NCBI GenBank assembly: GCA_029532415.1
Contig: JAQOTA010000047.1
Location: 1,364,001-1,428,000 of the forward strand
Source of the DNA: Marasmius tenuissimus
Taxonomy: Eukaryota; Basidiomycota; Agaricomycetes; Agaricales; Marasmiaceae
Length of the DNA stretch: 64,000 bases
Direction: 5' to 3'
Under the pieces are notes generated by a model. The model saw only the letters and a list, made by a program, of their open reading frames with translations, was not told where the DNA came from and searched no databases. A program made the position numbers and the translations under genes. Shown one piece after another: positions 34,961 through 45,205 of the stretch. How positions within the stretch are numbered: position 1 is the first letter of the stretch; the number at the start of each line of letters is the position of its first letter.

Positions 34961-37568
34961 ATGGCCCTACTCACAATAATATAAAGTTTCAAATGTCGCA
35001 TAATCCCTTCGTCAGTGCCTTCAGTAACTTTGTGTACGGGAGCGCAATTCAAGCCAACGTGAGTGTTGCTTGGATAGCCGATGCCGGTCGTCGTGTCCAC
35101 GCGGTTTTCTTCTTGACACTCATCATCCACGGGGTCATTGGTCAACGGCGAGTTTTGTACGCTGCCTGTTGCGTGGAATGCTACAAATACAACCTTTTTT
35201 CTTTTGTTTTACCATACACTCGCGTGTTCTGAGTGCCTTTCTTGTTGAGTCTTCAAAATGTCACGTCTACAAAATATAAACTGGATGGATGGCTGCTCTC
35301 AAGCAGGTGCGTATTCCTACCCTTCTGGCTGATTTCTGCGTAGCTGACACAGTTTAATTTCTCTAGTTTCAACTCATGCTCCGTAGTACTTGACCTCTAG
35401 GATCTTCTATCGAACCCAAACTTGCACTGTGTTCGCAGTGAAAAGCTTTTCGAGGTCCACCACGCCGCATTCGATTGATTTAGTCGTATTTGCAAGCACT
35501 GGCATCTCGTTTGTCTTCTTTTAGGACGTGCGTCTACTTCCCTCAAGTTTCCTACACACCATTTGTAAGTTACTTTCGACCTTTCCTCGTAGAACTTGAA
35601 CTGATGCTTACTCTTAAAAGCCACACTCTTGGCACTCACTTTGAACTCGTGTCGCGGCTTTGAGCGGTCAGTCACGTCGCTCAAAGGTGTAACATTGTTA
35701 CTCTCCTGAGACGATATGGTGAGCCCCGGTCTTCTGAGCTGAGTTACCACGTTTGAAAAGTATCCGCGCTCTTGCCCTTACTCTAGGAGAACTTTCGCCA
35801 CTCGCGGGGTTCATTCACCGGAGTGTGCCATGCTCTTGAAGATACTGCCTATTCTTCTTACTATCATTTGTTAGTTTCCTCGCATCGTCTCAATCCCCAT
35901 TCGGACTCGTTCTAATCCCCTGATTTGTTGTCCCCGCTGTTCAGGATAACCACCATCTGAAGATCTTGCACCCCAAGCTCATTGAACCCATCCGTTCCCC
36001 TCACTTTAGCTCCAATACTGCTCCACTGGTCGAGAACTGTATACCTCTTACCTTTCGAGAAGACCTTCCTCGAGCTTGGGGGGCTAAACCTGTTTCTGAA
36101 GGCGCGCGTTCTATCCCCTCCGCCGAGCTCTAAAGTCAACTGATATCTCCTGAAGTAGCATACTACCGCGATATAATGTCGATGCCCACCGCCACCGCCC
36201 GTAGCTGTCATTGTTACTCGAACGATCGTGGCATCGATGACCGCCTAGCTCGTGTGGACTTGGACTCTTCAGGTGGTATCACCGCAATCACTCCTCGAAA
36301 TCACAAATATCCGTGACACACGTTAATATCGGAACGTTCGCGTCCGGGAACCTGCTTTCGTTGCGATTATCCGTCGGGAACAAAACGGGCGTCGTACCGC
36401 AAGGAACTCGCAGAATCACCCCATTGCTGGCCTTCCGGTACTTCGCTTCTCGTTCTTTGAGCGACTCCGTGGGGGCAGGAGGAAGAGTTTCAGTCCAGAT
36501 CATTGGGATTTGTGGGGTCGAAAGACAGCATGTTGAAGGTAGCTAGATGTGACGTGCAAAGTCGCGATACCCTCGAAGTTGCAACGACGGAATCGGACTA
36601 TCGATACCGATCCTTGCTCATGCACATGTGCATGCCGCCAACCCGTGTCACCATGAACTGCAGACTTCAATGTTCTCATCATGTGAAGCGCTAAGTGAGA
36701 GGCGGCTTCTCTCGTATGTCAAAAGCAGTAGTACTTTGACATGACGAACGGTCTTCTGAGTCCTTGTTGTAATTTCCGTGATCTTCTAGGGATCTAGACC
36801 GGCCTTTCAGGGGAGCTGCAGCCCTCGGTGGTACTTACTGTGATACATCCAAAATCGGTGCGCCCCAGTCTTTCCTAGCTCTCCCCTCAGCTCCGATTTT
36901 TGGGGTTCCGCCGCGTGATTTATGCTCATTCAACTGTCTTAGATGTCCATCGAGCCAAGATGTAACGGAAATAGACCATGATGATGGAGTGGAAGGGAAG
37001 GGTTGGCAGTATCATGTGGCTCGGGCCTTGCTACCAGTTACCGTTTATGTGACTCGACAATCAACGCATTAGCTCTGATCTCGATACGGTACGTCGTGGA
37101 TTTGGTGATCAATCAGCTGATGTCAAAGCCCTGCTGAATTTCTCGAGCTTGGTGTTCCAATCGTTCGTTCTAGTGAGTGTCTGAGCAGATTAATCCTTGT
37201 GGGCTCCGGCGATTTTCGGTTGCCGATCGACCCTATCACCCCGTGGGGCAAGAACAAACGGCCCCATCACCCCTCATCACCGCGGCGGAAGCGAAGATCA
37301 CTTTCATGACTGGAAGTTCAGGGTAGTGAATTACACGAGATTACGAGGGACGCTCAACATTCCATCCTTCAATACTTAGACCATTCTCTGACAGGCCCCC
37401 ATTCTCGAAATAGATTTCCACGTCATTTTTCGATTATCGATAGTGGATAATAATCAACCTAGGCTTCTAGCTATCTGTGTCCTGTCAGATTGCCGGGTGG
37501 GTAGCGAGTGGTAGCACTACTTAAACCCAAGGACTGCTGGTAGGCAGACAGCTCAACATCGATCCAAA
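34961..37568. other. Long stretch without a supportable gene
   Basis: The first 120 bases resemble the upstream region of the type B gene at 41.9 kb. The rest contains only short frames on both strands with no family resemblance and no clear repeats. It may hold untranslated or decayed sequence. Confidence 0.45.
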
Positions 37569-39549
37569 ATGTCTACTCAGGGTGGTGCCCCCCAAGAATT
37601 CCTCGACTGGGTTGACAATGAACAAAACATCGAGGGCTTCATCAATCGCCTCGGCGAGGCAGTTCACATCCCATCGTAAGTATGCAGCACACCTCTGGCT
37701 GTTTCTCTCTCCGATACTCATCGATCATTGCTTCCAGTATCAGTAGCGATCCCAACAGACGAGAGGATGTGAAGGCGATGTCCAATTGGATCTTTGACCA
37801 ATTCGGCAAGGTCGGAGTCGATGTCAAGCAGTTCGATCTCGGAACGGAAGAAGAAACACAGTTGGAATATCCGAAAGCTGTACTTGGTCGTCTGGATGTC
37901 GACCCCAGCAAGAAAACTGTGCTCATCTATGGTCATTTTGACGTTCAACCAGTAAGCTGATCGTGTATTCCACAAGTGCTTTCGAGTAGAGATGATTCAC
38001 ACTGGGTATTTTAGGCGGTTGGGCAGTGGGAAACCCCTGACCCTTTCACGTTGGTCGTCAAAGATGACGGCCGAATGATCGCGCGTGGTTCTACGGATGA
38101 TAAGGGACCCGTTATGGGCTGGCTGAATGTACTGCAATACTTCCACGACAAGAACGAGAAGCTCCCGGTCAACCTTCGCTTCTGTTTCGAGGGTATGGAG
38201 GAGTCCGGAGATGGTGGTGCACTCGACAGACTCATTGAAGAACAGGCCAAGCCAGGAGGCATGTTTGAGGGCGTCGATTGTGTTTGCGTCGTAAGTATAA
38301 GTTTCATTGTCTCTTCCTCGCCGATTCTCAACCTGACGCCTTCCAGTCAGATAACTATTGGTTGAATACCAAAACTCCCATCGTCACATATGGTCTCAGA
38401 GGGATTGTGTACTTCAAACTCACAGTTTGGGGTCCCGACAAGAATCTCCACTCTGGTATTTACGGTCGAATGGTAAATGAGCCAATGACCGACATAGTTC
38501 ACCTCATGTCCACCCTGGTTAACGTGGATGCCACGATTCGAGTTACAGGAATCGATCATAGTATTCCTCGTCCAACTGCGCAGGAAGAGTAAGCTTTGTT
38601 GCTCTACTACCGTAGATTGCTTGAATGACCCCCTGTTTTTTCACCAGGCAATTGTACGAGGCTATAGATTACACGGTCAAGGATCTTCAGGACGCGATCG
38701 GCCCTCAAGGAGCGCCTGTGAGCGATGACAAGAATGCACTCTTGATGAATCGCATGAGAGAGTGCAGCTTGTCGATCCATGGTATTCGACCTACTCTTAC
38801 TGACCAGGACCTGGTGACGCCCGTAACCCCGGGTCCAACAATTGGGACCATCATCCCATATAGCGCTACCGGGGAGTTCAGTATTCGGTAGGCGAAAAAC
38901 TATTTACACTCGAGTTTATTGCTAACTTGACTTCCTTATACAAGGATTGTGCCTCCATTGACCCCAAAACAAGTCGAAGGCTTTGTGGCCGCACATATCG
39001 CCGCGGAATGGGATCAACTTCGCACAGGCAATCAATACAAGTTAGATCATACATCGGAGGGCGACGCTTGGCTCGCCGACTACAATCACTGGAACTATGA
39101 GGCTGCCAGGGCTGCTACATATGTACGTTGTCTCACGAAGCGGAGTCTCGGTCACTCATACTTTTTCTCTGGTCGCTAGGCTGTTTATGGACAGGATCCC
39201 AACTTGACGCGAGAAGGTGGCTCAATCCCTGTGGTGTTGACCTTCGCAAATAGCATCAAAGTCAAGGGTAAAGACGGCCAGCCCGAGAATGCTAACGTCG
39301 TCTTGGTACCTATGGGCAGGGGAGACGACGGAGCCCAGTAAGTTTACCCTCTTGAATGCCCGCCCACGTGCTTGACTGACGCCGTTCAAGTTCTACCAAC
39401 GAGAAGCTCGACCGTTCTAACTTCCTCAACGGCGTACGTTCTCTTTAGTCGCCCTCGCGAGCTCTTCCTTAACCAGTTTCTGTTTCCAGACCAAACTCTT
39501 TGGAAACTACTTATACTTGCTTGGTGGCTTGCCGAAGAATGATAGTTGA
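37569..39549 (+). CDS. DUG1: Cys-Gly metallodipeptidase (M20 family, Dug1/CNDP type)
   Basis: Nine exons (37569-37675, 37738-37951, 38015-38290, 38347-38588, 38648-38887, 38945-39122, 39180-39337, 39391-39433 and 39490-39549) give a full-length protein of about 475 residues. Metal ligands of the M20 fold are present: His in IYGHFDVQP, Asp in RGSTDDKGP, the Glu pair in [11 protein letters not shown], and the C-terminal His rebuilt across the seventh intron ([11 protein letters not shown]). The dimerisation-domain His occurs in LHSGIYGRM. Dug1-type enzymes split Cys-Gly in cytosolic glutathione breakdown and can release other dipeptides. Homology to Dug1/CNDP is clear; the exact substrate is inferred. 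Confidence 0.9.
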
Positions 39550-40113
39550 GCGCGAAATTTCATGAAGAGACAAATCGGATGGTCAAAAATGGGTTTCTGT
39601 CTAGCCATTCGTAGGAAATTGCATAAGTCTTCTACTAACAATGTACCTACTATATTTGATAAGCCAATGAAGCCGTGTGTAAATAACATTCCCCTCCTAT
39701 TTTCTTGCCAGACCCATTGCGAGTGGACAGGACGGACTGCCAAAGATCGACCCATTACAGGGAGTTGTCAAACGAGAAGCTTGGGTGCTTCGAGACGAGC
39801 TGCTGGCAACCGTTCAAGGAGTCTGGGTTGTTCAATATGGTCAAAACACGACGCACCGTCGCAGGTGACATTGGGAAAGCCCTCGAACGGCTTGTACTAC
39901 CGGCTAGCCAATTAAAGACTGAAGTCGAGACGAAGGAATGGAGGGAATTGGGATGACAGTGTTCGAGGAATCGTCCCTCGAAGGACTCCTAGTCGAGCGG
40001 ACGGAGAAGAAATTTCGTGGAATAGAGCCATTGTCAGAGCGTGGCTATACGTGACATGTGAAGTAAATACATATTCTTTCTTGATTCTTTCAAGTCGGGT
40101 AGCAGAAATCATA
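39550..40113. other. Intergenic between convergent genes
   Basis: An open plus-strand frame at 39705-39956 shows no family resemblance. Nothing else is supported. Confidence 0.45.
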
Positions 40114-41865
40114 TCAGGCCTTGAATAGCGAACAATATGGTATATCCCTATCAACAATGTCCCATTCCAAGTCCCCCCAATGCCAATTGAACGTTAATCC
40201 CTGAGTCAATGAAATCTCCATCAACCGATCCATGCTGCTCCGCTTCAGTGGAATCGTGTCATTTTCTCCAAAATTCCACAAAGTCAAGTCCTCCAGTCGG
40301 CACAATCCGCGTTCAGCCATAACGGCGGGCTCGATGAAGCACCGAGAGGACACCATCGCGCAAAGTGCTTCTTCGTTTCGTACTGTTGAGGGATAGCTGG
40401 TGATCGTTAAACCGTCGATAGTTAAACGTTGAAGCTGGGGCATGGACAGTTTGTTGCCTTTCGCTCCAAAGGTCAACGTCTCGAAAATGACATCCAACAG
40501 CCTTTGCTGAGTTTCGTTATTGACCCATGATGCTCCTCTAAACTGGAATGTGCGTAGACTGCGTAGCGCACTTGATTCCAGAAGGCGAATCAAGTTGCCA
40601 CCAAAATTCGCATGAGCGAAGGCCATTTCACCGTCCATAGCGATGGTCAACTCTTCAAGGGAACATTGTGATCGATCAAGGAAATTGATCAATTCCACCG
40701 GGCAATCGAATCCACTGGGGAACCGGAGAACCCGGAGAGAAGGTATAACCAACCAGGTCAATAGTATAGGTATACCCGTACCGACTCCCATGGCCCTAGC
40801 ATGGCGCAAGACAAGAGTGTGGAGGAATCGAAAGTTCGGCGTCAGGAGTACGGGGGGACGCGAATCAGAGTAATAGGCGTCCAAAACGCATACCTCGACT
40901 CTATCCAGCTTCGGGAGAACTTCAAGATGTTCTCGGGTATCGGGAATCCATTCCTCGGTCTCTCGTGCTTCGAAGTGAGTTATCTGCCCCCACGGTATCT
41001 GATTCTCTTCCTGGACAAGTATTGCGGCTCCACCACGCAGAACAAATCGCATTAGAGAGGGGCAATCCTCGAACACGCGAAACGGGTAGATCGAGCCTAT
41101 AGACCAGTCGTCATTCCAAAAGTGGATTTCTAGGTTCTCCAACGAACGGAAAGCTCCGCGGAAAGGACACAAGTGGACAAATCCTTCTACATCGCCTTCT
41201 AGCCGCGCAAATCTCCACTGGGATGCTCGTGAGCAGAGGAGAAAGAGAATTTTATCCTGGAGACGACCGTTTGGAGAGTCTGAGAGATGTCCGGAGTAGA
41301 AAGAAATATCCAAAGGCTGTTCCCGAGCACGCTCCAGATGGAGCGACATCAACCACTCGAGCGACGCCGCACGCTCAGGCGAAACTCTCCCCATCCAAGA
41401 TACGTTGACTTTTGCCCATAAATCTGATGTGGACAATGCGACGAGCCTCCAGGTGCGGCAGACCTGACCTGGCACCCACGGGAATTTGCGAGAATTGAGA
41501 CTTCCAGGGAAGTCCCTCCACTGGAGGTCCACGTCGTTGTAAGTTCGGATCCGAAAGATTTCTGCAAGGATTTCTGGGGGAAGTCGACGGATGGGGTGTA
41601 GAATGAACGCATAAAGCCGCTTTTTCTCGGCTTCTCGTGCCTGTTCTTCTAGGAGAGACGTTGGAATGGCCGACATTGACAGCTCTCGAATCCGGGAATC
41701 AAGTTCTTCGAGTGCCTTTGAAGATGTGGTAAACTGGGTACGAAACTCCTCACATGGGGAAGGAGGATCATTCGATGTGGATAATGCCAGTGGTTCTTCA
41801 GACAACTTCTCTTCATTCGCATCTCCTCTGACTGGTAGGTCACGTCCCAGGCAGCTGCTGAGCAT
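40114..41865 (-). CDS. F-box-like protein, type B, intact paralogue
   Basis: Single exon, 583 residues. After an acidic N-terminus (LSEEPLALSTSNDPPSP) and a short coiled segment comes the F-box-like motif FILHPIRRLPPEILAEIFRI, then WVPGQVCRTWRLVALST. Leucine-rich-like sequence runs to the end (LTLWNFGEND, LTFNWHWGDLEWD). It is collinear with the gene at 13591-15327 but lacks the premature stop, so it is probably the functional representative. Its upstream region ends right at the outer transposon at 42057, so the insertion may have altered its promoter. Confidence 0.78.
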   Translation of the reverse strand: MLSSCLGRDLPVRGDANEEKLSEEPLALSTSNDPPSPCEEFRTQFTTSSKALEELDSRIRELSMSAIPTSLLEEQAREAEKKRLYAFILHPIRRLPPEILAEIFRIRTYNDVDLQWRDFPGSLNSRKFPWVPGQVCRTWRLVALSTSDLWAKVNVSWMGRVSPERAASLEWLMSLHLERAREQPLDISFYSGHLSDSPNGRLQDKILFLLCSRASQWRFARLEGDVEGFVHLCPFRGAFRSLENLEIHFWNDDWSIGSIYPFRVFEDCPSLMRFVLRGGAAILVQEENQIPWGQITHFEARETEEWIPDTREHLEVLPKLDRVEVCVLDAYYSDSRPPVLLTPNFRFLHTLVLRHARAMGVGTGIPILLTWLVIPSLRVLRFPSGFDCPVELINFLDRSQCSLEELTIAMDGEMAFAHANFGGNLIRLLESSALRSLRTFQFRGASWVNNETQQRLLDVIFETLTFGAKGNKLSMPQLQRLTIDGLTITSYPSTVRNEEALCAMVSSRCFIEPAVMAERGLCRLEDLTLWNFGENDTIPLKRSSMDRLMEISLTQGLTFNWHWGDLEWDIVDRDIPYCSLFKA

Positions 41866-42048
41866 TTTTCGAGTTCTAGTTTGCTATATATTTGCGGGTG
41901 AGTAATGATTTAGATGACGTATGGCGTACTCACAGTTTGAGGAAGCTCAAGAAATCATAGATATCCTCCGTCAGTGTCTCCAGCAACTATGTGTACGGGG
42001 CCGTGAACTCGAGCGTCAGAGTCAATATGAGTGTTGGTGAGAACGTGA
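41866..42048 (-). promoter_or_regulatory. Upstream region of the type B F-box gene, conserved with the 35-kb copy
   Basis: Shares words such as GCGGGTGAGTA, CTCACA, TGTGTACGG and GAGTGTTG, in order, with 34930-35075. Its distal side is cut by the target duplication of the outer transposon at 42049-42056. Confidence 0.45.
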
Positions 42049-42075
42049 TTGGATGGTAGTGCGCCCGCGATTAGG

Positions 42076-42097
42076 CCCAGTGAAAATTAACATAAAT
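42076..42097 (+). repeat. Left terminal inverted repeat of the 14.6-kb element
   Basis: 22 bases starting CCCAGTGAAAATTAAC, identical to the reverse complement of 56624-56645. Confidence 0.88.
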
Positions 42098-42530
42098 AAT
42101 GGCGCATTCTGGGCAATTGTGGGCAATTGTCAGCAATTCTCAGGCTTCAAGCGAGGGGTCCCGCGGAAATATCTGGCAATTCTCTGACAATGGCCAGCAA
42201 TACGAAAATCGGGACCTTTTTTCGCTTTGTCAGGTATTCGCGGCCATTAACAGGTACACTTTGGGCACATGTCATGGTCCCCACAACAGCTATTTCCCGA
42301 TATTGTAGAAATAGGTATTCTCTGCTATTACAGACCAAGCGATAGTTGCGTGAATCAATCTACTATTGTCAGGTATTGTAAATCAGCCTATTCTCTGGTA
42401 TTATGGATCTGATACGGTTCAGTGTGCCTGGACAATAGGGATATTCTCAGCTCTTATTTTGGATCACACTCCGAGGTATTGCGAGGTATTGCGAGGAATT
42501 GCATCAATTACTTTCTATGGTACGGTACTA
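42098..42530. repeat. Left subterminal repeat region
   Basis: Dense short words of the types GGCAATTGT, CAGCAATTCT and GGTATT, repeated at 42112-42145, 42170-42200, 42235, 42300-42320, 42370-42400 and 42475-42500 (GAGGTATTGC in tandem). The right end has related words (GGCAATATC, GACAATGG) at 56550-56625. This is the usual look of subterminal transposase-binding sites. Confidence 0.6.
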
Positions 42531-43017
42531 GATTTGTCGTAATAGATGGGAATAGTCAGAAAGCACGTCCAAAGACGCCCCACGTGAGGCCAGGAAATTG
42601 GAATCGCATGGATATCCCGATCAAACAAGAAAATGAGCCTAGCTAGTGCGGGTCGAACTAGTGGCTCCTCATCAAAATCAATTCGTGATCTTTCCGAGAT
42701 TGTGAGCTATCTGAACACAAAGATGAAGCAGAGATTCGAGAACATACCTGAGCGTAGGAATCGTCAGAATCGTCAGAATCGTCTCATCATGGCACGTCGT
42801 GGAAAGCCTGTTCCATATTTATCAGAGAGTTATACTATGATGTCAAAAGGGACATCACATACCGCCCAAAGGTCCAGGTCAATCTTCGCGAGCCAAGCCC
42901 AGAACTGACCAACAGTGGCACCGGGAGGGGAATTTGCCAAGTGGTGGGCCTTAGCCGCAGTACTGAAAAAGTGAGAAATTAGTGAATGAACGTGTATGTA
43001 GAGTCAAGGTGTAGTTA
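42531..43017. other. No clear gene; possible short frame
   Basis: A plus-strand frame at 42633-42908 could encode 91 residues, including a tandem Asn-Arg-Gln repeat (NRQNRQNR), but lacks other support. The rest is 3' flank of the accessory gene. Confidence 0.3.
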
Positions 43018-45056
43018 CTAGGGCGACCCAGGCCTTGTTCCTTTCATTGTGAGAAGTTCATCGGGAAGTTTGGTAGACTTGATAGCTTTTGGAATAAGAG
43101 TCCGACCACCGGGAGATGTTTTGGTACCTTTGCGAGACTTTTTAGTGGCCTTGGCAGCTGAGGTGGATGTCGATGATCCAGCAGAGGTGGATGCTCCGGC
43201 GACAGTCGATGTTTGGGCCACTCTCTTGGGCGCTATCTTGATCTTCAAAGCAGTTCCAGAGGGCGTTGAAGTTGGTGGCTGGGCAGTCGATTCGGAGGAA
43301 GTCGGTATCGTCTGCGTCTGCGGGGGTGTGGGTAAAGCAAGCTGGCTGCCGGTGGCTACCTCGTCTTCAGAAGTATTGGCCATGGTAATGTCGTCACCAC
43401 CGCAATCTTCCTGAGTAGACGATTCAGTAGTCCTATCTACAGGCATTGCGTCGTCGTCAAAAGTAAAGGGGAGTGGGAGCTCCAAACTTTTGTCGAATCT
43501 AAAGAGTAAACATAGTGAGTAAGGAACACTTCCGAATGTTGATGAAATTCATACAAAACAACGTTGTGCTAGAGTTGATGTTGGATTCTATTAGACAGTT
43601 ACCAGTTGAGGAATAGAGTAGACATTACCTTTTCTATGGCAGCCTGAGCCAGATCTTCTGACCTTGCTCTCTTTGCAGGCGGAGAAGCCTCTGGATCCCT
43701 ACCAGGGGCGCTAGACGGTGATGGCTGGAATTCGGACCTGGGTTGTTTTGAGCCGCTTGAGCTGGATCCCTGCTTTTCAGCAGTAGCATCTGTTGTAACG
43801 ACGGGAGCAACTGGGGTGTTAGGAACATTGGGAACGTTGGTGGTAGTGTCAGAAATGTTGGTTGTGTTGGTAATGTCGGGAGCGTCGGGAACGTCTGGAA
43901 CCACCAGGACGTCGGGAATGTCGGGAATGTCGGGAACCACTGGAACGTCGGGAACCACTGGAACGTCGGGAACCTCTGGAACTGTGGGAACTGCAGTGGG
44001 AACCGGAACGTTGTCCACATTACCGGCATTAGAACTGGCGGCAGTATCCTTATCAACATCCATAGGCGCTACATCATTGACATCCTTCCCACCCGTGGGG
44101 CCGGCTTCAGTCTTCTCCGTGTCGTTGTCGTCATCTTCCTCATCGTCCACACCATCCTTATGAGTTTGCCACCACCCAGAGTAAGTCTTCTTGCCAACTC
44201 GGTCCGCTTTCCAGTTCCCATAACATAACTGTAATTCGGGAGCCAGAATGCGCATCAGTTTATAGAAAGTGATGCGAACGAGGGGGGAAATTTGGTCCCA
44301 ACCACCAGGACTGATGAGCCCCTTCTTTGCAAAGAATGTGTAGAATGCTCGCACGTCCTGGGTGATTGTAGTGACACGTTCTCCAGGTACAGAGTTGCCT
44401 TGTGGGTCCTCTATAAATTGGTACGCGACATTCTCGTTTTTCGCGCGGCATCCTCGTCCCTTTTTGCCCCGTTCCTCCTGCTCCTGCTCCTCCTCATCAT
44501 TCCCTTTCCCCTTCCCCTTCCCCTTTGCCTTCTTCTTGGACTTGGGCTCCTTGTATTTATATGAATGCCAGTACTTGACCTGGCTATACTGTTTTTCATC
44601 CAGCTCTGTGAAGCCCGTGAAGCCATTAAGGTTGACTAGCCCCTCTGACTTGCCGTCGGACTCTATCAGTCTCGGCACAGGCTGCTTGAGGAGGCCGTCA
44701 CGGACCATTTCCCTATACTTGTGGTTTAGAGCCAACTCAGCAAAGCAACTAGTTCGCATCAATACTTACTTCATTGACTTCAGTTCTGTCATGAGAAGTC
44801 CAAAGGCGCTATCAAGAACGTGACTCCCAGTATAGAAAAGCTCGGGAGAGGAGCTGGCGTTTTCAATATCAAACTGAGTTACGGTGGCGTCGAACTGAGA
44901 GTCATAACTTGGTTCCCTCTGACGTCCGTGATAAACGCTTTTGGCCTTGGTAGTCAACGAAGCAATAGAAGGGTTATTGGACCGCTGGAGACTGTCACCA
45001 GTGGCAGCGGCGTCGTCATTGGGAGAGGAGTTGGGAATTGCTGGCAGTGGTGACAT
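43018..45056 (-). CDS. Element-encoded acidic, low-complexity accessory protein
   Basis: Three exons: 45056 to about 44780, 44722 to about 43632, and 43485-43018, about 600 residues. The first intron (GTAAGT..TAG) joins LKSMK to EMVRDGLLKQP; the last precedes FDKSLELPLPF. Features in order are a Ser/Asn-rich start, a globular-looking part with WHSYKYKE and a Lys/Gly then Glu-rich tract, a segment FYTFFAKKGLI..VRITFYKLMRIL, an acidic DDEEDDDN run, a Val-Pro-Asp repeat block (about 43840-44000) and a basic Ser/Thr tail. Family unknown. Its place beside the transposase cargo suggests a DNA- or protein-binding helper in transposition, which is inference only. Confidence 0.6.
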
Positions 45057-45205
45057 GGCAGTCAGGGAAGAAGATTCAATTAGATTTACGTGTTTCTTGT
45101 ACTTATGCGCGTCTCGTAGCAGTCATGTGACTGTATAAATTCAATTAATAGGAACACGAAAACATAGAACTACACGACGAGCAGACAAGAAATATGAACA
45201 TAGCC

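Noticed and set aside
39562..39956. Plus-strand frames downstream of the dipeptidase as an extra exon
   Set aside because: The dipeptidase already ends with a normal C-terminus at 39549, and the downstream frames match nothing.
42076..42600. CRISPR-like array from the regularly recurring short words
   Set aside because: Spacing is irregular, words are short and variable, and the host is a eukaryote; a transposon subterminal region explains it.
43816..44163. Plus-strand Gly/Thr/Ser repeat frame
   Set aside because: Complement of the Val-Pro-Asp coding repeat in the accessory gene.
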